A stretch of DNA of 5,640 nt from Deltaproteobacteria bacterium (lineage in GTDB: Bacteria; SAR324; JACQKK01): contig JAOUPZ010000216.1 in NCBI GenBank assembly GCA_029879595.1, positions 1-5,640 on the forward strand. Direction: 5' to 3'. Below are positions 1 through 5,059 of the stretch, piece by piece. The notes under the pieces are model-generated. The model saw only the letters and a program-made list of their open reading frames with translations. It searched no databases and had not been told where the DNA came from. Every line of letters begins with the position of its first letter. Position 1 is the stretch's first letter. The translations under genes were made by a program, and so were the position numbers.

Positions 1-1546
1 CAATCCATTCGGCGACTTCCGGCTGGGCTTCCGGCTGAACTTCCGGCTGGGCTTCCGGCTGGACTTCCGGCTGGGCTTCCGGCTGTGCTGCCGGCTGTGC
101 TGCCGGCTGTGCTGCCGGCTGGGCTGCCGGCTGGGCTGCCGGCTGTGCTGCCAGCGGAGGAGCCTGCCGCTCCAAAGGCGCCTTCGGCGGGACACTGCTC
201 AGCGGAGCCTGCTGATGCGCGGGGCGGGGTGCCGGCTCGGATTCCTCCTTGTCCTCTGGCAGGTGGGCCCGGGGCGGGTGGGAGTCTGCCGGTTCCCGGC
301 CGGACATGCGCCCTCCCGCCGGAACACTCTGGGGCGGCGGCGGTTCGGCCTGCCGCAGCCCCGACCGGGGCTGCGGGGGACGCTGATCGGCGGGCCGGGA
401 AGCACCGCCCATCAAACCCCGCACCTGGGCCAGCAGATCGGGCACGCCCACCAGCGGCGCAACGCTGCACGCCTTGGCCAGCCCCATCTCAAAACAGGCC
501 CGGGCAAACTCGGAGCGCTTGAGCTGACCCTCCACCTCCAGAAACAGATAGAACAGCTGCTGCAACTCGTCCTGGGTAACACGGGCGCGGTGGGACTGGA
601 AAAAATCCAGGGTATCCTGCAGATGGTCCGTAAAGGCGGGGTCGTTTTCCGGCAGAGCCAGAAACAGCGTGAAGTCCTTAATCTCCAGAATCAGCGCCTC
701 CAGCAGGGTCTCCAGATCGTGGCCGTGCTCAATGATGCCCTTGAATGTCTCCAGGGCCCGGGGCAGTGATTTGTCCAGCACGGCGGAGAGCAGATCGAAA
801 ACCTCCCGGTTGTCCATCAGCCCCAGGATGCCGGCGACCTCCTCGTCCGTGGCTCCCATCCCCGCGAAGGACACCACCTGATCCACCGCCGTCAGGGCAT
901 CGCGCATCCCCCCGGCGGCGTTGCGTGAGATCAGCTCCAGAGATTTGCGGGAAAGCTTTATTCCTTCGGACAGCGTCACCTTTTCCAGGTAATCGGCCAT
1001 CATCCGCACCGATATGCGGCCGAAGTCATAACGCTGGCAGCGCGACAGAATGGTCTCGGGAATCTTGTGGGGGCTTGTGGTGGCCAGGATAAACTTGACG
1101 TGGGGCGGAGGCTCCTCCAGGGTTTTCAACAGGGCGTTGAAGGACTCCATGGTCAGCATGTGCGCCTCATCAATGATGTAGGTCTTGAAGGCGCATTTGA
1201 CCGGAGTGTACTTGGCGTTCTCGCGCAGCTCGCGGATGTTGTCTATGCCGCGGTTGGAGGCCGCGTCTATCTCAAACACATCCGGGGCAGAGTTGGAGGC
1301 AATCTCGCGGCAGTTATCGCAGCCGTTGCAGGGCTCCCCCTCGCTGGGCGAAAGACAGTTCAGGGCCTTGGTGAGAATCCTCGCGGTGCTGGTCTTGCCC
1401 ACTCCGCGGCTGCCCGCGAACAGGAACGCGTGGGCCACCCGACCGCCCAGCACGGCGTTCTTCAGCGCACGGGAAACCGTATCCTGGCCGATAAGCTCGG
1501 CAAAGCGGGTGGGCCTGTACTTGCGTGCGAGAACGACGTAATCCAT
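1..1546 (-). CDS. dnaX: DNA polymerase III subunit tau/gamma (clamp-loader ATPase), C-terminus outside window
   Basis: This is the clamp-loader ATPase subunit that opens and loads the beta clamp and, as tau, ties the loader to the polymerase core and helicase. I translated 515 uninterrupted codons; the gene continues past position 1. Residues 1-12 read MDYVVLARKYRP, the family's usual N-terminus. Walker A is GSRGVGKTS (45-53), Walker B/DExH is IIDEAH (124-129), the zinc cysteines are C64, C73, C76 and C79, the SRC motif is at 168-170, and the sensor-2 arginine R215 lies in GGMRDA. Cysteine and R215 numbering equals the E. coli protein as I recall it, which supports the start at 1546. An in-frame ATG at 1558 would add four residues. 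An open frame reaches back to an ATG at 1651, but that lies inside the SRP RNA. No Shine-Dalgarno is evident before either 1546 or 1558. Residues from about 375 are Pro/Ala-rich linker, then the repeat tract (468-511), then AEWI, probably the edge of the tau C-terminal domain. No A AAA AAG-type frameshift site was seen. Confidence 0.97.
   Translation of the reverse strand, partial: MDYVVLARKYRPTRFAELIGQDTVSRALKNAVLGGRVAHAFLFAGSRGVGKTSTARILTKALNCLSPSEGEPCNGCDNCREIASNSAPDVFEIDAASNRGIDNIRELRENAKYTPVKCAFKTYIIDEAHMLTMESFNALLKTLEEPPPHVKFILATTSPHKIPETILSRCQRYDFGRISVRMMADYLEKVTLSEGIKLSRKSLELISRNAAGGMRDALTAVDQVVSFAGMGATDEEVAGILGLMDNREVFDLLSAVLDKSLPRALETFKGIIEHGHDLETLLEALILEIKDFTLFLALPENDPAFTDHLQDTLDFFQSHRARVTQDELQQLFYLFLEVEGQLKRSEFARACFEMGLAKACSVAPLVGVPDLLAQVRGLMGGASRPADQRPPQPRSGLRQAEPPPPQSVPAGGRMSGREPADSHPPRAHLPEDKEESEPAPRPAHQQAPLSSVPPKAPLERQAPPLAAQPAAQPAAQPAAQPAAQPAAQPEAQPEVQPEAQPEVQPEAQPEVAEWI
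14..145 (-). repeat. Eleven 12-bp tandem repeats inside dnaX (Gln-Pro-x-x linker)
   Basis: Eleven consecutive in-frame 12-bp units, coding-strand consensus CAGCCGGMAGYH, encode QPAA five times and then QPEA-QPEV three times in N-to-C order (DnaX residues 468-511). The six C-terminal units alternate EA/EV, so they form a 24-bp higher-order repeat. A degenerate twelfth unit coding PLAA lies at 146-157. The Ala/Glu change is one base (GCA/GAA). The tract sits in the linker between the ATPase/collar part and the tau-specific C-terminal domain, where length change should be tolerated. Unit length is a multiple of three, so expansion or contraction keeps frame. Confidence 0.97.
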
Positions 1547-1593
1547 CGGGGCATCCATCAGGGAGGCCGGAACGGCTTTTTTTATCCAGGCAT

Positions 1594-1616
1594 CAGGGGG
1601 TCGTGACTCCCCCCTG
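1594..1616 (-). other. GC-rich hairpin between SRP RNA and dnaX
   Basis: On the minus strand CAGGGGG (1616-1610) and CCCCCTG (1600-1594) form a perfect 7-bp stem with a 9-base loop. It begins 10 bases after the inferred SRP RNA end and lies 36 bases before the nearest dnaX start candidate. An alternative stem, TCCAGG (1618-1613) with CCTGGA (1590-1585), shares bases with the first, so the two exclude each other. The run after the hairpin is seven A on this strand, not T, so it is not a standard intrinsic terminator. It could mark the ffs 3' boundary, slow polymerase, or shape the dnaX leader. The structure is seen; its function is a guess. Confidence 0.6.
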
Positions 1617-1625
1617 GAGATTAAT

Positions 1626-1727
1626 GGGGTGGCCGGATTTCCGCGGCACATCTACGGAATCGGAGTGCTGCTTCCTTTCGGATCTGACACGGTTTGAAAC
1701 TTTCGATTGCGCGAAAACCCGACCATG
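1626..1727 (-). ncRNA. ffs: Signal recognition particle RNA, small bacterial type (4.5S)
   Basis: The RNA binds Ffh and targets nascent membrane and secreted proteins to FtsY and the translocon. The minus strand at 1687-1667 carries the domain IV signature: UCAGAUCC, a GAAA tetraloop, then GGAAGCAGC. UCC/GGA closes the GNRA loop, CAGA/AGCA forms the symmetric loop, and GUGU/GCAC continues the stem (with one U.G). Below it AAUCG (1708-1704) pairs with CGAUU (1662-1658). A 16-bp basal helix follows: 1725-1710 with 1645-1630, including three G.U pairs. The total of about 102 nt fits small bacterial SRP RNAs (E. coli 114 nt). The ends are inferred from pairing and may shift by some bases. No T-run terminator follows, and dnaX starts about 80 bases downstream, so co-transcription is possible. 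E. coli has a GGAA loop; GAAA is a milder variant of the same GNRA class. Confidence 0.9.
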
Positions 1728-1874
1728 TTCTTCGTTTCCGGCCCATGGCCGCCCGGCGCCTGTCTGCTCCTGCCGGATCAGAAAGGTCCGGCGGAAAAAG
1801 CCTTTCCGGCCTCCCCCGGGCCTGAAAACGTCCTTTCCTGCGGATTACCGGTTCACGGGTGTTCCTTTCCTGTT

Positions 1875-1904
1875 ATTCTTACCCGCAATGGGGGGTCAGG
1901 GCAA
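1875..1904 (-). promoter_or_regulatory. Weak sigma70-like promoter candidate for ffs/dnaX
   Basis: TTGCCC (1904-1899) and AAGAAT (1880-1875) on the minus strand are 18 bases apart, each four of six to consensus. This is about 150 bases upstream of the SRP RNA, which is far for an RNA that needs a defined 5' end, so processing or a closer unrecognised promoter would be required. In the rest of 1728-2024, a GC-rich spacer, I find no convincing ORF with a ribosome site and no tRNA. There is only a 10-bp direct repeat, TCCTTTCCTG, at 1831-1840 and 1863-1872. Confidence 0.22.
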
Positions 1905-2013
1905 GGGACTGCGGGGGAAATAATGGGATAAACCGGAGCGTGCCCGATGGCCTGCCGTTCCGGGAGGACCCAATGCCCGCCGGATAGCCGCTGCTTATTT
2001 TCAGAAGAGATGC

Positions 2014-2033
2014 GCCGGAAGAATTTATCCGGC
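2014..2033 (-). terminator. Possible weak terminator hairpin at the end of the diguanylate cyclase gene
   Basis: GCCGGA (2033-2028) and TCCGGC (2019-2014) on the minus strand form a 6-bp stem around an 8-base loop that contains the TAA stop. What follows is pyrimidine-rich (CATCTCTTCT) rather than a true U tract, so termination would be weak. The stem is seen; the role is inferred. Confidence 0.25.
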
Positions 2034-4712
2034 CTTGATAGCCTTCTCGGAGTCTTCCTTTTCGGCCAGTTCCCCCGACCGGCCGGCCACCACTACCTTG
2101 TTCCGGCCCTGTCTCTTGGCCTGGTACAGGGAGTTGTCGGCCTCCTGGATCAACCCTTCTCCCGAATCGGCGTCCTCGCCCAGGCTGGACACCCCGAAGC
2201 TGGAGGAAAGGAATCCCAGGGGCTGCTTTTCCCCCATGGGGAATTTTGTTTCCTGGATGGTGCGCCGCACCTTTTCCGCGATGACGGAGGCCATTTCCTT
2301 GCCCGTTTCCGGCAGCACCACTACAAATTCCTCGCCGCCATAGCGGGCCGCAAGATCCGAGGCCCGGACGGATTTGGCCAAAATGGCGGCCACCATTCTG
2401 AGCACCTCGTCGCCCATCTGGTGCCCGTTGGTATCGTTGTAATGCTTGAAGTTGTCCACATCCAGCATGATGAGCGAGCAGGTCTTGCCGGTCTGGCGCG
2501 AGTAGTCGATCTGGGTTTCCAGGAACTCATCGAAATGCTTGCGGTTTGCCAGTTTGGTGAGCCCGTCCGTATAGGCCTGCCGCTGGGCCTGATCCATGGT
2601 CTGATGCAGCGATTCCTCCTTGCGGTGCGACTTGAGAAGAGACTTCACCTTGAAGCGCAGATCGAAGATGGAAAACGGCTTGGCCAGGAAGTCGGTCACG
2701 CCACGTTCCACGGCGATGGTCCTTTCGGCGAAATCCTTGTAAAGCGAACTTACCGAAAGAATGGGGGCCACATACTTGCGGTGCTGGGTGAGTGAGGCCA
2801 GTATTCTGTGGTTGGACCAGCCCGGCTCCGTAAACGAGGGATCCAGGATAACCAGGTCCGGGCGAAAGTCCTCGTAGTTGTCCAGAAACTCGAAGGGATC
2901 GCTGGTGGTGTAGATCACCGACTCGGGCCACAGGTGGTCGATCACGCCCTTGGATATCATGCGGTCCATATCCGACTCGTCGACTATCATGATCCGGTTG
3001 GGCCGCTCTTCCCCCTGCTTCTGGGTCTTGGGGAACTTGATATTGATGGAGGATTCGCCATCGCGGTCTCCGATGATCAGCAGGCCCTGGTACTGGGAAA
3101 TCACCTTTCTGGCCAGCGGCAGACCGATCATCAGCCCCATTCTTCCCCGGTGGTCTCCTTCGGTGGGATTGATGCTTTTCAGGCTGACACCCGTGTAGGA
3201 AATCTCAAGCTCCACCTGCGATGATTCAACCAGCAGACTGCCCGAAAGGGTAACCCTGGTCTTGGGGGTGGCCGAGAGCATGGCCTGCTCGATAAGCAGG
3301 TTCAGCACGGTGCTGATCTGGTCGGCGTCCCCGGTCATCTGCAGACCGTTTTCTGGGAAATTCATCTTGAAGGCTATCTCGTTGCGCGAGGCCCAGGTGG
3401 AAAGGTCGGTGCAGATGTTTTCCACCACCTCCACCAGATCGATCATCACCATGCCGCCCTGCTGGAACTCAAGCTGCAGCTCGGACAGGTAGTTGATGTT
3501 CTCGCTTACAATCCGCAGATACTCGGTCTGGTCGTAGATGTTGCGGACGTGATTGGAAATTTCCTGGGGAGTAAGCTCCTCGATGGCCTGCACTATCTTG
3601 CCGGCGTGATTGAGAATCTTGCGGATGGGGGAATTCAGTTCGCCGGAGATGACAGAAAGGGTCTCGGTCTTGAGCATGTCGCTGCGCTGGAGTTCCTGGT
3701 AGGTTGCCTCCAGGTTGCGCAGGGTGTTCTGCACCTCATCGTTCTTCATGCTGATGGCCTCTTCCTGCTGGCGCTGCATGGTGACATCGCGCATCTGGTA
3801 GGCGATCATGATTTCCTCATGCCCGCCAACGGAGATGGGGGAAACATTTACCTGAAGCACCAGCTTGTTCAGGCCTTCCCCGCGCATCCACTCCCCGCGC
3901 CATATGTGCCCCGGCTTGTTGAGGTCGAAGCCGTTCAGATCAAAATTGGCGGCGATCTTATGGATGGTGTCGTGCTTGTCGGAAAGGGTGATTCCGATGG
4001 AGGAAAGAAGCGCCTCGGCAGTGGGGTTGTGGATGATCACCAGCCCGGAGGAATCGCATACCAGCACCGCCTCGGTGCTGGTCTGGATGACCTGTGAATA
4101 GAGCCTGATCTCCTGCAGCTTGTTCTTGATGTCGGATTCCAGCTCTTTGTGGCTGGTGGCCATTTCCTGGGCCTCCAGCACCATGTCCTCATACAGGCGG
4201 GCCCGACTGGACACCTCGGTGAGCTTGGCCGCCATGATATGGGTGAACACGGACAGGAATTCCATGGCCAGATGGCTTTCGCTGGTTTTCTTGCCCTTCT
4301 TTTGGGCGTCCTCCTTCACGTTGCTGGCGGAAACTTTTATCAGGGTGGAATCGGCATCCGTGACAACATCGGCGGACCTGGGCAATGAGCTGACCACGGC
4401 GATCTCGCCCACGATATCGCCCGGATCATTGAGCCGGAGCACAACCTTGTCCTGGGCCAGTACCTTCAGGGAGCCTTTGATGAGGAAATAAACGTCATCA
4501 TCATGGTCGCCCTCTTTGATGAGGTAGTGTTTTGCGGGGGCTTCAATGTGGATTCCGGTTTGCAGGACCTTTTTGAGCGTTTCTTTGCTCATGGTCTTGA
4601 AATACCGGCAGCCTGACAACGTTTTTAGCGCTGATTCTAGCAGTTTTGGACTATCGGCAAGATTTATTTCCTTCAAATCCTTCATCAGCGTCTGTTCATC
4701 CGTTTCAGCCAA
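2025..4712 (-). CDS. Multidomain diguanylate cyclase: cNMP-binding, PAS, pseudo-histidine kinase, receiver, GGDEF
   Basis: A predicted cytoplasmic signalling enzyme that would make cyclic di-GMP from two GTP; no signal peptide or membrane segment is visible. Domains of the 895 residues: cyclic-nucleotide-binding fold about 35-135, with phosphate cassette GEIAVVSSLPRSADV at 102-116; coiled coil about 165-205; PAS about 205-312; second coiled coil about 313-350; HisKA/HATPase-like 345-561; receiver 572-695; GGDEF 712-876. In the GGDEF domain GGEEF (792-796), the metal-site D751 and RxxD I-site R783/D786 are present, so it should be active and product-inhibited. The receiver keeps D578/E579, D624, S655 and K678. 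The kinase looks dead: SGEL replaces SHEL (G357 for His), Q476 stands at the N-box Asn, and Y506 at the G1 Asp. The annotated start is a TTG directly after an in-frame TGA and has no Shine-Dalgarno; ATG at 4685 (886 residues) is an equal candidate. Substrate and ligand are inferred from the families. Confidence 0.93.
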   Translation of the reverse strand: MAETDEQTLMKDLKEINLADSPKLLESALKTLSGCRYFKTMSKETLKKVLQTGIHIEAPAKHYLIKEGDHDDDVYFLIKGSLKVLAQDKVVLRLNDPGDIVGEIAVVSSLPRSADVVTDADSTLIKVSASNVKEDAQKKGKKTSESHLAMEFLSVFTHIMAAKLTEVSSRARLYEDMVLEAQEMATSHKELESDIKNKLQEIRLYSQVIQTSTEAVLVCDSSGLVIIHNPTAEALLSSIGITLSDKHDTIHKIAANFDLNGFDLNKPGHIWRGEWMRGEGLNKLVLQVNVSPISVGGHEEIMIAYQMRDVTMQRQQEEAISMKNDEVQNTLRNLEATYQELQRSDMLKTETLSVISGELNSPIRKILNHAGKIVQAIEELTPQEISNHVRNIYDQTEYLRIVSENINYLSELQLEFQQGGMVMIDLVEVVENICTDLSTWASRNEIAFKMNFPENGLQMTGDADQISTVLNLLIEQAMLSATPKTRVTLSGSLLVESSQVELEISYTGVSLKSINPTEGDHRGRMGLMIGLPLARKVISQYQGLLIIGDRDGESSINIKFPKTQKQGEERPNRIMIVDESDMDRMISKGVIDHLWPESVIYTTSDPFEFLDNYEDFRPDLVILDPSFTEPGWSNHRILASLTQHRKYVAPILSVSSLYKDFAERTIAVERGVTDFLAKPFSIFDLRFKVKSLLKSHRKEESLHQTMDQAQRQAYTDGLTKLANRKHFDEFLETQIDYSRQTGKTCSLIMLDVDNFKHYNDTNGHQMGDEVLRMVAAILAKSVRASDLAARYGGEEFVVVLPETGKEMASVIAEKVRRTIQETKFPMGEKQPLGFLSSSFGVSSLGEDADSGEGLIQEADNSLYQAKRQGRNKVVVAGRSGELAEKEDSEKAIKAG

Positions 4713-4762
4713 TCACTGTATTTCGCGGCAGTTGGAGCATTAAAACTCAAACAATCACGGTT

Positions 4763-4791
4763 ATGTTAACAAACCATGTGTTTTTTAGCAA
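4763..4791 (-). promoter_or_regulatory. Proximal promoter candidate for the cyclase gene
   Basis: TTGCTA (4791-4786), a 17-base spacer and TAACAT (4768-4763) lie on the minus strand, each box four of six to the sigma70 consensus. Transcription would begin near 4756, giving a leader of about 44 bases to the TTG start or 71 to the ATG at 4685. The spacing is ideal but the boxes are average, and AT-rich DNA produces such pairs by chance. Confidence 0.35.
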
Positions 4792-4832
4792 AAACCAGAC
4801 CGTTCAACTGATAAGATCAATGGATAGCTGGA

Positions 4833-4904
4833 AATATTTATTCATGAACCCAGTGGTCTATCGGCTTATGAACTGGATACCCCTGGCGGAAGTTAATAAA
4901 TATT
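4833..4904 (-). repeat. Inverted repeat / possible structured leader upstream of the cyclase
   Basis: AATATTTATT (4904-4895 on the minus strand) and AATAAATATT (4842-4833) are perfect 10-bp complements. Inside them AAC and GTT can add three pairs across a bulge, and CCAGT (4876-4872) pairs with ACTGG (4854-4850). Together they give a stem-loop of about 72 bases with nested helices. If transcription starts at the distal promoter (near 4928), this would sit in the 5' leader of the cyclase mRNA. It does not match a cyclic-di-GMP riboswitch or other aptamer I know. A 10-bp AT match in AT-rich DNA may be chance. Confidence 0.4.
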
Positions 4905-4911
4905 CACCTTG

Positions 4912-4962
4912 TTGATTTTATTACTAACAGGAGATTATCCCAAAAGCTTGTAATAAAATCAA
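4912..4962. repeat. Perfect 13-bp inverted repeat flanking a promoter
   Basis: TTGATTTTATTAC at 4912-4924 and its exact reverse complement at 4950-4962 are separated by 25 bases. The right arm covers the -35 box of the promoter candidate at 4934-4962 and the left arm lies at or just after its start point, so the -10 box is in the spacer. Arms about 38 bp apart centre to centre could be paired sites for a regulator, or the arms of a cruciform or RNA hairpin. The match is seen; the operator role is inferred. Confidence 0.6.
4934..4962 (-). promoter_or_regulatory. Distal promoter candidate for the cyclase gene
   Basis: TTGATT (4962-4957), a 17-base spacer and GATAAT (4939-4934) on the minus strand give four of six and five of six sigma70 matches at ideal spacing, the best pair I found in the window. 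The start point would be near 4928-4925, leaving a leader of roughly 215 bases before the cyclase start that contains the 4833-4904 inverted repeat. The boxes overlap a terminator-like hairpin at 4945-4965, so the two readings compete. Confidence 0.45.
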
Positions 4963-4965
4963 GCT
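4941..4965 (-). terminator. Alternative reading: small terminator-like hairpin
   Basis: AGCTTG (4965-4960) and CAAGCT (4950-4945) on the minus strand form a 6-bp stem with a 9-base loop followed by TTTT. It could end the lipoamide dehydrogenase transcript about 95 bases after its stop. The stem is short and AT-containing, and the same bases score better as a promoter, so I rank this reading second. Confidence 0.25.
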
Positions 4966-4994
4966 ATTTATTAAATATTCGATTTTTTATCCTG

Positions 4995-5021
4995 CCGGCC
5001 TGTTGAAAGCATTTCGGCCAG
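4995..5021 (-). other. 3' stem-loop after the lipoamide dehydrogenase gene
   Basis: On the minus strand CTGGCC (5021-5016) pairs with GGCCGG (5000-4995, one U.G). Inside it GAAA pairs with TTTC around a three-base loop, leaving AACA as a bulge. It lies 39 bases after the lpd stop. No T run follows on this strand (the next bases are CAGGATAAAAAA), so it may protect or trim the 3' end, or aid factor-dependent termination, rather than act as an intrinsic terminator. Confidence 0.4.
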
Positions 5022-5059
5022 TGTTCCCTAATATTCCCGCCTTTATCAAGAAAATTTTG

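Larger units (their letters stand above)
4713..5059. other. AT-rich intergenic region without a convincing gene
   Basis: This 347-base gap between the lipoamide dehydrogenase stop and the cyclase start is much richer in A/T than the flanking genes. I find no ORF in it with both a ribosome site and a plausible start. A 13-codon frame on the minus strand (ATG at 4846-4844, MNKYFQLSIDLIS) has no good support. The motif AAATATT occurs at 4832, 4898 and 4973. The supported contents are two promoter-like pairs and three inverted repeats, listed separately. This is the obvious control region of the cyclase gene. Confidence 0.75.

Noticed and set aside
14..145. CRISPR-like array
   Set aside because: The units are contiguous 12-mers with no spacers and stay in the dnaX reading frame.
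85..522. Plus-strand open frame rich in LPAV/LPAG repeats, and another at 215-769
   Set aside because: Both are antisense readings of the dnaX linker repeats and GC-rich coding sequence. They have no ribosome site and no family resemblance, and the minus strand is clearly dnaX.
1547..1651. 31-residue N-terminal extension of dnaX from an ATG at 1651 (relative to 1558)
   Set aside because: The frame is open only back to a TAG at 1654, inside the SRP RNA. The family N-terminus and cysteine numbering fit a start at 1546.
1525..1931. Plus-strand open frames across the ffs/dnaX leader (including 1707-1931)
   Set aside because: They overlap the SRP RNA and the dnaX start in antisense, have no ribosome site, and their composition matches no protein.
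1728..2024. tRNA gene near ffs
   Set aside because: No T-loop motif with a matching acceptor stem was found on either strand.
1947..2795. Long plus-strand open frame (282 codons) and a similar one at 3549-4097
   Set aside because: Both are antisense to the GGDEF/receiver and PAS coding sequence, whose motifs are intact on the minus strand.
2527..2931. Second minus-strand frame overlapping the receiver region
   Set aside because: It is out of frame within the cyclase gene, where the receiver and GGDEF motifs read continuously; no frameshift is needed.
4740..4800. CRP-type operator linked to the cyclic-nucleotide domain
   Set aside because: No TGTGA-N6-TCACA-like palindrome is present; GTTAAC is only a 6-base palindrome.
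4646..4915. Plus-strand 89-codon frame in the AT-rich gap
   Set aside because: It starts inside the cyclase gene in antisense, has no clear ribosome site, and runs over both promoter candidates and an inverted repeat.
4833..4930. Cyclic-di-GMP riboswitch in front of the cyclase
   Set aside because: I could not find the conserved core elements of the GEMM classes on either strand; only generic stems are visible.
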